From contig JAFGWS010000017.1 of assembly GCA_016937035.1 (NCBI GenBank), forward strand, positions 1 through 50,411: a stretch of DNA of 50,411 nucleotides, read 5' to 3'. A program made the position numbers and the translations under genes. This document shows positions 34,504 to 43,644 of the stretch, piece by piece (the first letter of the stretch is position 1; each line of letters opens with the position of its first letter). The notes below the pieces were generated by a model. That model made no database searches. It worked only from the letters and a program-made list of their open reading frames with translations, and was not told where the DNA came from. This stretch comes from Pontiellaceae bacterium (GTDB lineage: Bacteria; Verrucomicrobiota; Kiritimatiellia; Kiritimatiellales; Pontiellaceae).

Positions 34504-34588
34504 TGTATTGGAGCCCGGACGGCAGGCGCTGGACTGATGGCCTACTCGCTTTTCTGCCCCCCGATTCGGCGGAGGACCTAGTGGAATC

Positions 34589-35599
34589 TTACCGTTGCGA
34601 CATTTCTGCGAGAGCGTTGAGTTTTTTAAGGGCGGCACCAGAGTCGATGGATTCTGCGGCCAAGGCGATGCCGTCCTGCGGATTGTCGACTTTTCCGCCG
34701 GCCATAATGGCAAAGGCGGCGTTGAGCAGAACGATATCGCGTTTGGGGCCCCTTTCGCCGTTTAGCAGTGCACGCGTGATCTGTGCATTTTCAGCGGGTT
34801 CTCCTCCGATGAGATCTTGAGCAGACGCGGAGCTGATTCCGAGTCCGGCGGGCTGTACTTCGTAACTCTCCACCTTTCCCCGTCGGATTTCGGTGACCAT
34901 CGTGGTGGTGGTGGTGGTGAGTTCGTCGAGGCCGTCGTTGCCGTGTACAATAAACTGATAATTCATGCCGAGCTGCGCACAGGCGTCGGAGACGATCGGA
35001 ACAAGCTCCGGTTTAAAGACGCCCATGATGCCGTTTTTAACACCCGCCGGGTTACAGAGGGGGCCAAGAATGTTGAAGATACTCCAGAAGCCCAGCTCGC
35101 GGCGTGGCCCGACCACATGTTTCATGGCGGGGTGCAGGCCCGGAGCAAAGAGGAAGGCGATGCCGAGTTCGGCGAGACACTCTTCCATGGTCTGCGGAGT
35201 ATATTGAATGTTGACCCCCAGTTCGGCGAGTACGTTGGCTGCTCCGCATTTGCTCGATACGCCGTAAGAGCCGTGTTTGGCCACGGTTACGCCCGCGCCG
35301 GCAATCACAAAGGCGGCGGTGGTGGAAATATTAAACGTGTGGGCGCCGTCGCCGCCGGTGCCGACGATGTCGACGGCGTTGGGGTCGTCGCACATAATTT
35401 TGGTCATGTTGGCGCGCATGGTTTCGGCGCAGCCGGCAATAATTTCGGGCGTTTCGCCGGTCTGGCGCAGACCCATAATGAAGGCACCGATCTGGGCATC
35501 GGAGGCTTCGCCCGCCATAATATCGGCCATGGCGGCGGCGGCTTCCGCACGGGAAAGAGATTCATGGGCAACGAGTTTAGCAATCACATCCTTAATCAT
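34589..35599 (-). CDS. trpD: Anthranilate phosphoribosyltransferase
   Basis: TrpD transfers phosphoribose to anthranilate in tryptophan synthesis. The 336 residues show VDIVGTGGDGAHTFNISTTAAFV (PRPP binding), KHGSYGVSSKCGAANVLAELGV, FAPGLHPAMKHVVGPRRELG and NILGPLCNPA. GGAGAT six bases before the ATG at 35599 sets the start, although the frame is open to 36169 over ygiQ. A run of six Thr codons at DELTTTTTT lies on a (GTG)n tract at 34903-34919, in a loop where the family has DELTTT. No other trp gene is adjacent. Confidence 0.95.
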   Translation of the reverse strand: MIKDVIAKLVAHESLSRAEAAAAMADIMAGEASDAQIGAFIMGLRQTGETPEIIAGCAETMRANMTKIMCDDPNAVDIVGTGGDGAHTFNISTTAAFVIAGAGVTVAKHGSYGVSSKCGAANVLAELGVNIQYTPQTMEECLAELGIAFLFAPGLHPAMKHVVGPRRELGFWSIFNILGPLCNPAGVKNGIMGVFKPELVPIVSDACAQLGMNYQFIVHGNDGLDELTTTTTTMVTEIRRGKVESYEVQPAGLGISSASAQDLIGGEPAENAQITRALLNGERGPKRDIVLLNAAFAIMAGGKVDNPQDGIALAAESIDSGAALKKLNALAEMSQR

Positions 35600-35716
35600 C
35601 GGCACATCTCCAGTAAATTTATGGCGATGGTAGAGTAATGCTGAATCGATTGAAAGTCGGAACGGAACGAAAGAAGGATTGGCATCGCGGGGCGACAGCG
35701 CTATTTTCCGCACACC

Positions 35717-37417
35717 ATGAGCACCGAGCCCCATAAACATTTTCTTCCTATGACCGCCGCCGAAATGAAGGCGCGCGGCTGGACAGAGCTGGATGTGCTG
35801 TTGATCAGCGGCGATGCGTATGTGGACCACCCGTCGTTTGCGGCGGCGGTGATCGGGCGCGTGCTGGAGGCGGAGGGATTGCGTGTGGGCATTGTTGCTC
35901 AGCCGGACTGGAACGATCCAGAGTCGCTGCTCCCGATGGGCGCTCCTCGTCTTTTCTGCGGCGTTACGGCGGGTAATCTGGATTCGATGCTGGCGGCCTA
36001 TACGGCGGCGCGGCGCAAGCGCAAAGAGGATTCGTTCAGCGAAGGCGGTGCGGTGGGCAGGCGTCCCAATATGGCGACGGTGGTTTATTCTCAACTGGCA
36101 CGCCGGGCGTTTAAGCAAGTACCAATCATTGTCGGCGGCATTGAAGCCAGCCTGCGCCGGACGGTACATTATGACTATTGGCAGGATAAGCTGCGCCCCT
36201 CGATTCTGCAGGATTCAAAGGCGGATCTGCTGGTGTACGGCATGGGCGAGCGAGCCATCCGCGAGATCGCCAAACGCTTGTCTAACGGCGAGGCGCTCGC
36301 TGGAATTCCAGGCACAGCGCGGCTGCTGGGCGGACGCGAAACGGCTGAGCGCGATTTTTCCGACTGTACGGAGCTGCCGTCGTTCGAGACGTGTAAGGCG
36401 GATAAGGCCGAGCTGATCCGGCTCGCCAAGCTGACGGAGCGCGAGCAGAATCCATACTGCGGACGTCCGCTGATTCAAATGCATGGCGCGCGTGCGCTGC
36501 GGATTGAGCCGCCGGCTGAGCCGCTGAGTACAGGCGAACTCGACCGCGTGTATGAGCTGCCCTACATGCACGCGCCGCACCCTTCCTATAAACAGCCGAT
36601 TCCGGCGTTCACCATGATCCGCGAATCCATCACGGTGGTGCGTGGTTGCGGCGGTGGATGCTCCTTCTGTGGACTTGGGCTGCACCAGGGCCGCTTTCTC
36701 GCCAGCCGCTCTGAGGATTCAGTCGTGCGCGAGGCCGAGGCGCTGGCGACTCGCAACTCTTTCCATGGCACCATTACCGATCTCGGCGGGCCGACCGCAA
36801 ACCTTTACGGCTGTCTGAACGGCGATTCGCCCGCTTGTAAAACGTGTCACCGCGCGAGCTGCCTCTATCCGAACGTCTGTTCCAATCTTAAAGCTAATCC
36901 GAAGGCCGCAATTCGGCTGATGCGTCGAGTACGTAAATTGGGGCGGGTAAAGCATGTGTTTATTCAGTCCGGTATCCGGATGGAGCTGGCGCTGGCGCAT
37001 CCCGATTATATTCGCGAGCTGGCGGCGCATCATGTTTCCGGTCACCTGAAGGTGGCTCCGGAGCATCTGCACCCGAATGTGGTTCGGCGCATGCGTAAGC
37101 CGGGCAAGGAGGTGTTCGACGCCTTTCGGAAACAGTTTGAACAGTACAGCTGCGCGTCCGGAAAGAAACAGTATATCGTGCCCTATTTTATTTCCAACTT
37201 TCCCGGCTCCACCCAGAGCGAGATGAAGGTGGTGGAGAGCTATCTCCGCGACGCGCGTTGGAAACTTGAGCAGGTACAGGATTTTATTCCGCTGCCGATG
37301 ACGCCCGCCGCCGCGATGTATTACAGCGGCCTCGACTATGAAACCGGCGAACCCATCCCTGTAATCCGCGGACTGGCCGAGCGCCGCCCGCAGATGCGTC
37401 AGCTTAAAGGCGGGTAA
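35717..37417 (+). CDS. YgiQ family radical SAM protein (UPF0313)
   Basis: The 566 residues contain YgiQ landmarks: [56 protein letters not shown], the cluster motif [16 protein letters not shown], and [18 protein letters not shown]. Its function is unknown beyond radical SAM chemistry. The enzyme is slightly shorter than the E. coli member at its C-terminus. The tail overlaps the convergent fcl gene by 14 bases. No strong ribosome binding site precedes the ATG, but the protein start aligns with the family. Confidence 0.93.
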   Translation: MSTEPHKHFLPMTAAEMKARGWTELDVLLISGDAYVDHPSFAAAVIGRVLEAEGLRVGIVAQPDWNDPESLLPMGAPRLFCGVTAGNLDSMLAAYTAARRKRKEDSFSEGGAVGRRPNMATVVYSQLARRAFKQVPIIVGGIEASLRRTVHYDYWQDKLRPSILQDSKADLLVYGMGERAIREIAKRLSNGEALAGIPGTARLLGGRETAERDFSDCTELPSFETCKADKAELIRLAKLTEREQNPYCGRPLIQMHGARALRIEPPAEPLSTGELDRVYELPYMHAPHPSYKQPIPAFTMIRESITVVRGCGGGCSFCGLGLHQGRFLASRSEDSVVREAEALATRNSFHGTITDLGGPTANLYGCLNGDSPACKTCHRASCLYPNVCSNLKANPKAAIRLMRRVRKLGRVKHVFIQSGIRMELALAHPDYIRELAAHHVSGHLKVAPEHLHPNVVRRMRKPGKEVFDAFRKQFEQYSCASGKKQYIVPYFISNFPGSTQSEMKVVESYLRDARWKLEQVQDFIPLPMTPAAAMYYSGLDYETGEPIPVIRGLAERRPQMRQLKGG

Positions 37418-38408
37418 GAAAATCCTGATAAGCTCGGGAAATTCCCTCCTTCAGTTCGATCTTCGGAGCCCAACCCATCGCCATCAAACGCGAAGAATCC
37501 ATCAATTTACGAGGCGTCCCGTCAGGCTTGGAAGTATCCCAGTCGATTTCCCCTTCAAAACCAATCACCTCTTTAACCGTTTCAGCCAACGCCTTAATGG
37601 TCACTTCTCTGCCGGAACCCACATTGACATGCGACTGAACCGTCCCGGACTCATCTTCAAAAGCCACATCCTTGTAGTCGATATTTTCAAGCAGGAAAAC
37701 GCACGCCTCGGCGAGGTCATCACTGTACAAAAACTCACGCAACGGAGCCCCCGATCCCCAGCAGGTGACTTTATCAAGCTTCTGCTCCTTAGCTTCGTGC
37801 ATGCGCCGAATAAATGCGGGAAGCACATGCGAGTTCTGCGGGTGATAGTTGTCCCCTGGACCATACATATTCGTGGGCATAGCCGAAATAAAGTTGGTGC
37901 CGTACTGACGATTGTACGCATCGCACAAACGAATGCCGGCAATCTTGGCAATCGCATACGGCTCATTGGTCGGTTCGAGCGGACCGGTGAGCAAATGCTC
38001 CTCTTTTAACGGCTGCGGCGCGAGCTTCGGATAAATGCAGCTGGAGCCAAGGAACAACAGCTTCTTCACCCCGTGCTTATACGCGGAGTGGATCACATTC
38101 ATCTCAATCATTAGGTTTTCGTAGATAAACTGCCCTCGATAGGTGTTATTCGCCACAATTCCGCCAACCTTGGCCGCCACGAGCACAACATATTCCGGCT
38201 TTTCCGCAGCAAAGAAATCGTCCACCGCCTGCTGATTGATCAGATCGAGCTCATCAATCGATCTACCGATCAGATGGGTATAGCCGTGACGCTGAAAAGC
38301 GCGCCAGATTCCGGAGCCCACCAGCCCCAAATGACCGGCAATGTAGATCCGCGCATCGTACGGGATTTTAGTTGTTCGTTGCTGAGTGTTCGTTGTTTGA
38401 TTCATCAT
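37404..38408 (-). CDS. fcl: GDP-L-fucose synthase
   Basis: Fcl epimerises and reduces GDP-4-keto-6-deoxymannose to GDP-L-fucose. The 334 residues show the Rossmann motif [27 protein letters not shown], catalytic Tyr and Lys in YAIAKIAG, and [18 protein letters not shown]. The ATG at 38408 is chosen because further upstream the frame reads through the 7-bp repeat tract as NQQPATS repeats. Gmd, the preceding enzyme of the pathway, lies upstream in the same direction. Confidence 0.94.
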   Translation of the reverse strand: MMNQTTNTQQRTTKIPYDARIYIAGHLGLVGSGIWRAFQRHGYTHLIGRSIDELDLINQQAVDDFFAAEKPEYVVLVAAKVGGIVANNTYRGQFIYENLMIEMNVIHSAYKHGVKKLLFLGSSCIYPKLAPQPLKEEHLLTGPLEPTNEPYAIAKIAGIRLCDAYNRQYGTNFISAMPTNMYGPGDNYHPQNSHVLPAFIRRMHEAKEQKLDKVTCWGSGAPLREFLYSDDLAEACVFLLENIDYKDVAFEDESGTVQSHVNVGSGREVTIKALAETVKEVIGFEGEIDWDTSKPDGTPRKLMDSSRLMAMGWAPKIELKEGISRAYQDFLTRL

Positions 38409-38414
38409 TTTTTT

Positions 38415-38469
38415 CTGGTTGCTGGTTGCTGGTTGCTGGTTGCTGGTTGCTGGTTGCTGGTTGCTGGTA
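38415..38469. repeat. Heptamer tandem repeat (GCTGGTT)n upstream of fcl
   Basis: Six exact GCTGGTT units (38421-38462) are preceded by CTGGTT and followed by a variant GCTGGTA. The tract fills the gap between the four-helix-bundle gene stop and the fcl start and abuts both. Seven is not a multiple of three, so slippage would change the frame if it were translated. Confidence 0.95.
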
Positions 38470-38847
38470 TTATTTGGGTACTCCGTCGGCAGCACAACGT
38501 TTTAGATAAGAAATGTATCCATTAAGAACCTTTAACACACTCTCAACCAATGCTCTCAGGTCGAAATATTTCTGTTCGTCGATATATCGCTCATCTAGGG
38601 CAACGATTAAATGATCTAACGTCTCCGTTAGTGATCCTCGGGCGGTCCTGCAAAACTGAATATTTTCCTGGTGGTGATGACGGCCAAAACCCTCAGCAAT
38701 ATTTGCGGTTACAGAACGAGATGATCTAATAATTTGATCTTTCAATCGAAATTCTTCTTCCCTCGGAAGGGTTTTGCAGAAAAACGACACCTCATTACGC
38801 AATGTACGGGCAAGCTTATAACACTCCAGCTCTTCGAATGAGTTCAC
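38470..38847 (-). CDS. Four-helix-bundle protein (S23/avd-like, TIGR02436 type)
   Basis: The 125 residues show the family pattern [66 protein letters not shown] and an aromatic-rich C-terminal helix. Relatives include proteins from 23S rRNA intervening sequences and the accessory protein Avd of diversity-generating retroelements, but no reverse transcriptase is here. The GTG at 38847 follows AAGGGGAGA; a TTG at 38865 is the other option. The gene sits between gmd and fcl and is flanked by inverted 7-bp repeat tracts, which suggests it came in as a unit. Confidence 0.88.
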   Translation of the reverse strand: MNSFEELECYKLARTLRNEVSFFCKTLPREEEFRLKDQIIRSSRSVTANIAEGFGRHHHQENIQFCRTARGSLTETLDHLIVALDERYIDEQKYFDLRALVESVLKVLNGYISYLKRCAADGVPK

Positions 38848-38869
38848 GCACTCTCCCCTTAACAATCAT

Positions 38870-38904
38870 CAACCCAACAACCTGCAACCAACAACCTAAA
38901 ACCC
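38870..38904. repeat. Heptamer tract between gmd and the four-helix-bundle gene
   Basis: Five consecutive 7-mers read CAACCCA, ACAACCT, GCAACCA, ACAACCT, AAAACCC. The pattern is inverted relative to the GCTGGTT tract on the other side of the gene. It extends over the gmd stop codon. Confidence 0.75.
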
Positions 38905-39948
38905 AATTTCATACTTCGGATTATCTAACAATCGCAAATCACCATCGGTCATAATCTGGACCAGCTGTTCAAATTTAACTTTGGGTTCCCATCCAAGCTG
39001 GGCCTTGGCCTTGGCCGGATTGCCGAGCAACTGATCCACCTCGCAAGGACGATAATAGCGCTTGTCCATACGAACAATAACAGCACCGGTTTTCGCATTG
39101 CGTCCGACTTCGTCCACACCCGCTCCGTTCCATTCAATCGTGATGCCGACATGCCCGAACGATTTTTCGATAAACTCACGAACCGTATGCATTTCATTGG
39201 TCGCCACCACATAATCATCCGGCGTATCCTGCTGAAGCATCATCCACATCATTTCCACATAGTCCGGCGCGTAGCCCCAGTCACGCAGAGCATTAATGTT
39301 GCCCATATAAAGACACTTCTGCAGACCCCGCGAGATGCGTGCAACCGCCATCGTAATTTTTCGTGTAACAAAGGTTTCCCCTCGCCGCGGCGATTCGTGG
39401 TTAAACAGAATCCCGTTGCTCGCATGCAGCCCATAGGATTCCCGATAATTTTTTACGATCCAGAAACCATATTGCTTGGCCACCGCATAGGGTGAGCGCG
39501 GGTAAAAAGGCGTAGTTTCCGTTTGAGGCACCTCCTGCACCTTTCCATAAAGCTCGGAAGTGGAGGCTTGATAAAAACGGGCCGGCACCCCGGTTTCACG
39601 GATAGCATCCAGCAAGCGAAGGGTTCCGGTAGCATCTACCTCAGCCGTATACTCCGGCACCTCAAACGAAACCTGCACATGCGACTGAGCCCCCAGATTA
39701 TAAATCTCGCCGGGCCCTACTTTTTCAATCAGCCGATTCAGATTACTGGAATCGGTAAGATCGCCATAATGGAGAATCATACGCGGCGCCCCCGCCAAGC
39801 GATCCTGATAGAGGTGGTCAATGCGATGCGTGTTGAAGGTACTCGCCCGGCGAATAATCCCGTGAACTTCGTATCCCTTCTCTAATAGAAGCTCCGTCAG
39901 ATAAGAGCCGTCCTGTCCGGTAATCCCGGTAATCAGTGCTTTTTTCAT
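38896..39948 (-). CDS. gmd: GDP-mannose 4,6-dehydratase
   Basis: Gmd converts GDP-mannose to GDP-4-keto-6-deoxymannose. The 350 residues contain [31 protein letters not shown], the [30 protein letters not shown] active-site region with catalytic Tyr and Lys, and [19 protein letters not shown]. The product feeds fcl, two genes downstream. The usual family length and start support the ATG at 39948. Confidence 0.96.
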   Translation of the reverse strand: MKKALITGITGQDGSYLTELLLEKGYEVHGIIRRASTFNTHRIDHLYQDRLAGAPRMILHYGDLTDSSNLNRLIEKVGPGEIYNLGAQSHVQVSFEVPEYTAEVDATGTLRLLDAIRETGVPARFYQASTSELYGKVQEVPQTETTPFYPRSPYAVAKQYGFWIVKNYRESYGLHASNGILFNHESPRRGETFVTRKITMAVARISRGLQKCLYMGNINALRDWGYAPDYVEMMWMMLQQDTPDDYVVATNEMHTVREFIEKSFGHVGITIEWNGAGVDEVGRNAKTGAVIVRMDKRYYRPCEVDQLLGNPAKAKAQLGWEPKVKFEQLVQIMTDGDLRLLDNPKYEIGF

Positions 39949-40014
39949 AATACTTATGGCCTTGGTTTTGATACCTCTCGATTAAGATCTAATCATGTTT
40001 ACGATAGATTATTT

Positions 40015-40105
40015 AACCACGAAGACGAAAAGACACGAAGCAGAAAAGGCTTATTGCATCTGAGTTCCTTGCTTCTTTGTTTCTTTGCGGTCATATATTT
40101 TTTAT
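40015..40105. repeat. Imperfect palindromic repeat between rmlC and gmd
   Basis: AACCACGAAGACGAAAAGAC and TCTTTGTTTCTTTGCGGTCA form imperfect inverse arms. The 220-base gap (39949-40169) holds this element and no supportable gene. Its layout resembles the repeat inside the methyltransferase gene at 29763. Confidence 0.5.
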
Positions 40106-40169
40106 TCCGGTCCCAGTCAAACCAGGTTTTAAGTGGTTTAGAGGAGCTACCCATTCCTCTCTGTATATA

Positions 40170-40709
40170 TCAAAAATATTCAGCATCCTCAAATTTGGGC
40201 AATACGGCATCTTTTTCGGACACCAAGGGATTTACAATATCGGGCCATTCAATCCCCAATGTGGGGTCATCCCATCTGACGCCATACTCATCGCCCGGCG
40301 TATAGTAATCGTCACACTTGTACATAAAGTCAACCGTTTCACTCAGCACAAGAAATCCATGAGCAAATCCTTTGGGCACAAAGAGCTGATGCCCGTTTTC
40401 TTCCGACAAAACGGCACCTTCCCATTTTCCGAAAGTCGGTGACGTTTTACGCATATCGACCACAACATCAAAAACTTCTCCCCGAATCACACTCACCAGT
40501 TTTGCCTGAGTATGTTCATATTGATAATGCAGTCCACGCAACACGCCCTTAGACGAGCGGGACCAATTATCCTGCACAAATGTCGCTGGCATTCCGGCTT
40601 CAGCATATTGTTTTTGCTGATACGTCTGCGCGAAAAACCCTCGCGCATCATTAAACCGCCGGGGTTTGATCAGCTTTACCTCAGGAATTCCTAAACTCTC
40701 TACATTCAT
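40170..40709 (-). CDS. rmlC: dTDP-4-dehydrorhamnose 3,5-epimerase
   Basis: RmlC epimerises dTDP-4-keto-6-deoxyglucose in dTDP-rhamnose synthesis. The 179 residues start MNVESLGIPEVKLIKPRRF and show the cupin core GVLRGLHYQYEHTQAKLVSVIRGEVFDVVVDMRK, FVPKGFAHGFLVLSE and VDFMYKCDDYYTPGDE, including the catalytic His. rmlB and rmlD are not in the window, so the pathway must be completed elsewhere. It follows rmlA across a heptamer tract. Confidence 0.95.
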   Translation of the reverse strand: MNVESLGIPEVKLIKPRRFNDARGFFAQTYQQKQYAEAGMPATFVQDNWSRSSKGVLRGLHYQYEHTQAKLVSVIRGEVFDVVVDMRKTSPTFGKWEGAVLSEENGHQLFVPKGFAHGFLVLSETVDFMYKCDDYYTPGDEYGVRWDDPTLGIEWPDIVNPLVSEKDAVLPKFEDAEYF

Positions 40710-40712
40710 TCA

Positions 40713-40754
40713 AACACCCAATACCTAATACCTAATGCCTAATGCCTAAATCTA
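40713..40754. repeat. Heptamer tract between rmlA and rmlC
   Basis: Successive 7-mers read AACACCC, AATACCT, AATACCT, AATGCCT, AATGCCT, AAATCTA. The tract covers the rmlA stop codon and ends four bases before the rmlC start. Confidence 0.8.
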
Positions 40755-41633
40755 ATAACCACCCTTTGCCAGCCGAAGCAAATATTGTCCGTAGCTGTTT
40801 TTCGCCATCGCCTCGCCAAGCGTAACAAGCTGCGCACGATTAATGTAGCCCAAACGATAAGCAATTTCCTCAATACAGGAAATTTTAAGCCCCTGACGTT
40901 TTTCGATCGTCTCCACATAATTGGAGGCTTCGTGCATGGCGTCGTGCGTTCCGGTATCCAGCCAGGCAAAACCGCGCCCCAAATTTTTCACATTCAGTTC
41001 GCCCCATTCAAGGTAACGCCTGTTTACATCGGTAATTTCCAACTCACCACGCGCGGACGGTTTTAAGTTTTCGGCAACCTCAACCACTCGGTTATCATAA
41101 AAATAGAGACCCGGAATGGCAAAATTTGAGCGCGGTTTTTCCGGCTTTTCCTCCAGCGAAAGCGCCTTTCCCGAAGCATCAAACTCGACAATGCCGTAAC
41201 GTTCGGGATCGGCTACCTGATAGGCAAAAATGGTGGCCCCATTATCCTGAGCCGATGCCGCCTCCAACATTTGCTGGAAGCCGTGTCCATAAAAAATGTT
41301 GTCGCCCAGCACCAGTGCAACCGAAGAATCTCCGATAAACTCCTTACCGATAATAAACGCCTGCGCCAGTCCGTCGGGACTGGGCTGAACCGCATAGCTG
41401 AATTTCATCCCAATCTGTGAACCATTGCCCAACAATAGTTCAAACATAGGAAGATCATGCGGCGTACTAATGATTAATACCTCTCGAATCCCGGCAAGCA
41501 TCAGCGCCGAAAGCGGATAATAGATCATCGGCTTATCATAAATCGGCAGCATCTGTTTGCTGACCACCCTCGTCAGCGGATGTAACCGGGTTCCGCTCCC
41601 GCCCGCTAAAATAATCCCTTTTTGTTGAGTCAT
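40752..41633 (-). CDS. rmlA: Glucose-1-phosphate thymidylyltransferase
   Basis: RmlA makes dTDP-glucose from dTTP and glucose 1-phosphate, the first step of dTDP-rhamnose synthesis. The 293 residues contain [68 protein letters not shown] and [21 protein letters not shown]. It is the first gene of the - strand nucleotide-sugar cluster. Confidence 0.96.
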   Translation of the reverse strand: MTQQKGIILAGGSGTRLHPLTRVVSKQMLPIYDKPMIYYPLSALMLAGIREVLIISTPHDLPMFELLLGNGSQIGMKFSYAVQPSPDGLAQAFIIGKEFIGDSSVALVLGDNIFYGHGFQQMLEAASAQDNGATIFAYQVADPERYGIVEFDASGKALSLEEKPEKPRSNFAIPGLYFYDNRVVEVAENLKPSARGELEITDVNRRYLEWGELNVKNLGRGFAWLDTGTHDAMHEASNYVETIEKRQGLKISCIEEIAYRLGYINRAQLVTLGEAMAKNSYGQYLLRLAKGGY

Positions 41634-41720
41634 CTTATTCTCCCGTCAAAAACAAACAATCCAGAACACCATCTCCACAAAACACCGCACTCCTCACAGG
41701 TTTAATAATGCACAGTTGAC

Positions 41721-41766
41721 AAAAAAAACCAACCGGCTTGTTCATGAAATTATGAACAAGCCGGCT
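41721..41766 (-). terminator. Terminator after the PEP-CTERM gene pair
   Basis: A 13-pair perfect stem (CCGGCTTGTTCAT with its inverse) around a six-base loop runs into GGTTTTTTTTG on the - strand. It lies 20 bases after the stop at 41786 and separates these genes from rmlA. Confidence 0.9.
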
Positions 41767-41785
41767 GAATGTATGGAATTACCCT

Positions 41786-42412
41786 TTACCGGCAGGAAAA
41801 GCGGCGTATCAGGAGAAGACTGATTCCTGTGAATGAAATCAATGTTGCGGCCGTCGGCTCAGGAACAACCTGTAAGCCAATACGATCCATTCCTATCGCC
41901 CCGCTGTCGCTTCTCACATAAAAACGAATGGTCGTGCCGGCAGAAACGCGCAATGCTTCAGCAAAATCATAAGTATCGTAGGTTCCACTTGAGAGATTAT
42001 GATTCTCTATTTCCAGCGGGTCAGAACCTTCGAGTTCTAGGACAAAGCAATCTCCGGTCTCGAATCGATTAAAATCCAGCACACTGAATTCCACGTCCTT
42101 ATCGAAATAGAGCTCCATAACTTCGCCGAAATCAAAGGCCTCAGAATTTTCTCCAACAATGTTCGAATCGATACCGAACTCCTCTTTGTTGGCATTAAGC
42201 GTATGCGCAGCATCTGTGGTGCGCGCACTTATCTGAAGACCAGTAATCTCCAGCACCGAATGCGTTGCCCATTCATCAGCAACCCCTTCAAACTGATCCC
42301 CTGTTGTGGGTGATCCCGCCGCCCCACCCTCCAGAATCATATAATCAGCAAAAGAAGAAGAGATGAGAGAAAAGGCGAAGAAAAAAACAGAGCTGACTCG
42401 TTTAAGCCTCAT
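41786..42412 (-). CDS. PEP-CTERM sorting-signal protein
   Basis: The 208 residues start with a signal peptide (MRLKRVSSVFFFAFSLISSSFA) and a beta-rich domain. The C-terminus has the tripartite PEP-CTERM signal: VPEPTA, a hydrophobic helix (TLISFTGISLLLI) and the basic tail RRFSCR. Such proteins are cut by exosortase and anchored or released at the cell surface, often with an exopolysaccharide. The exosortase gene is not in this window. The gene starts two bases after the upstream secreted-protein gene, so they form a pair. Confidence 0.85.
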   Translation of the reverse strand: MRLKRVSSVFFFAFSLISSSFADYMILEGGAAGSPTTGDQFEGVADEWATHSVLEITGLQISARTTDAAHTLNANKEEFGIDSNIVGENSEAFDFGEVMELYFDKDVEFSVLDFNRFETGDCFVLELEGSDPLEIENHNLSSGTYDTYDFAEALRVSAGTTIRFYVRSDSGAIGMDRIGLQVVPEPTAATLISFTGISLLLIRRFSCR

Positions 42413-42414
42413 TC

Positions 42415-43314
42415 CTATCCTCCCCCCACTTCGGAAGCTATACGATAAAACCCGCTGCTTTCACTGGTTTCAAAAAAGAGATTGGTGCTGTGGGAAAACG
42501 GCCCGGCGACCCGGACCCATTCGTTGCTGCCGGAAAGCCGAGGCGTATACTGCAGACAGCAGTCTGTAGCGGAAGAATCTCCAAACAAAACCGACACATC
42601 TGCGCCTCCATTCGCATGGCGGATCGATATGCCCGGCTCCCCCCCCTCGACAGAGGCAACAGCGACCTCGCCGTTAATAATCAGATCCAATCCCGTCAGA
42701 TTTCGAATACGAATGGCTCCGCTGCCGGCCGCACTGTTCCATCCATAAATCCTGAACGCCACAGTTCCTTGCAGATGCTGATATTTCTTTGCGGACAAAT
42801 TGGTGGCCTCACCAAAGGCGCCCTTTTTCGTATCCAACGAATAATTGACATTCGCGGGATAGACCGAACCGATCTCCTTGCCCGCGGAAAAACCATCCAC
42901 GCTGGTCATCAACACCACGTTTGAACATCCGGTCGAAGTTCCTTCACCGACCATTTCGATCGAACTCAGGTTAAGCTCATATCCCTTTTCCACCGTGATG
43001 GAAAATTCGAGGTAATGATTCATTGCAACGGCATCGGCCAAAGAATCGGCCTGATCCTCCGCCGCGATTTTGAATCCATATTTCCCTTCGGTCGTACTGG
43101 GAGAAACCCCGTTACCCAACGTCAGATAAGCCTGAACATGCTCCACCGCAGTGGTTGTGGCGGAAAACAGGTAGGGTGGAATATTGGTCGAGATACCCGT
43201 TCCATCTTTAACATCCACCCCATTCACATCCCACCCAGCTAAAACAGCGGAATGGGCAGGAATAGATAAAAAACTCACAATTAATAAGCACACACACGCG
43301 ACTAACTTGCTCAT
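42415..43314 (-). CDS. Secreted beta-rich protein paired with the PEP-CTERM gene
   Basis: The 299 residues have a clear signal peptide (MSKLVACVCLLIVSFLSIPAHS). The mature start AVLAGWDVNGVD is a form common in PVC and Bacteroidetes secreted proteins. The remainder alternates strands, with a SGNEWVRVAGPF-type module near the end. It carries no PEP-CTERM of its own. AGGGAGG five bases before the ATG gives a strong start. Its function is unknown. Confidence 0.75.
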   Translation of the reverse strand: MSKLVACVCLLIVSFLSIPAHSAVLAGWDVNGVDVKDGTGISTNIPPYLFSATTTAVEHVQAYLTLGNGVSPSTTEGKYGFKIAAEDQADSLADAVAMNHYLEFSITVEKGYELNLSSIEMVGEGTSTGCSNVVLMTSVDGFSAGKEIGSVYPANVNYSLDTKKGAFGEATNLSAKKYQHLQGTVAFRIYGWNSAAGSGAIRIRNLTGLDLIINGEVAVASVEGGEPGISIRHANGGADVSVLFGDSSATDCCLQYTPRLSGSNEWVRVAGPFSHSTNLFFETSESSGFYRIASEVGGG

Positions 43315-43319
43315 ACCTA

Positions 43320-43560
43320 CCTCCCTTTTTGTTTTTATTGTTTATCCAACCTATAAAAACAAGGTATCACTATATGCATATTAGTCAACGCGTTTTATGT
43401 CATTTTTTACTATACAATACGAACTGTGTTTATTTTCTTTTTATCTGATGATATGCATTGAATTCATATTATCTTTGTTTGAATTCTGTTTTCTCATTGA
43501 TAAATATTATTTACACTCTTATTGTAATTTTAGTAAGAGTGGGCATTTTTATAAAACGCT
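43320..43560. other. AT-rich gene-free stretch upstream of the secreted-protein genes
   Basis: This stretch is visibly more AT-rich than its surroundings. It holds a TTGACT hexamer on the - strand at about 43387 that may be part of the promoter for the downstream genes. It also holds an 8-bp inverted repeat (CACTCTTA...TAAGAGTG, 43514-43541) that may serve as a weak argS terminator. I find no gene; the rest of the gap to 43644 holds a GC-rich imperfect hairpin. Confidence 0.5.
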
Positions 43561-43644
43561 CTAAAGGGGTTATATGCAACGCCTGCGCGTGGCGGAGAAG
43601 CTGCATTCCCGGAAGCTAACGATCAGGGTTCAACACGCCCCGAC

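Noticed and set aside
34903..34919. (GTG)n trinucleotide run in trpD as a phase-variable tract
   Set aside because: The unit is three bases and would only add or remove Thr codons in a loop; frame and function should be unaffected.
38470..38847. A diversity-generating retroelement suggested by the Avd-like protein
   Set aside because: No reverse transcriptase, template repeat or variable repeat is found nearby.
43566..43641. A 76-base segment with GGGG and CCCC ends and a GGTTCAAC stretch, tRNA-like
   Set aside because: The T-stem does not pair and no D-arm or anticodon arm can be drawn.
43561..43644. An integron attC-like site after argS
   Set aside because: No pair of RYYYAAC and GTTRRRY core sites with the right spacing could be found, and there is no integrase.
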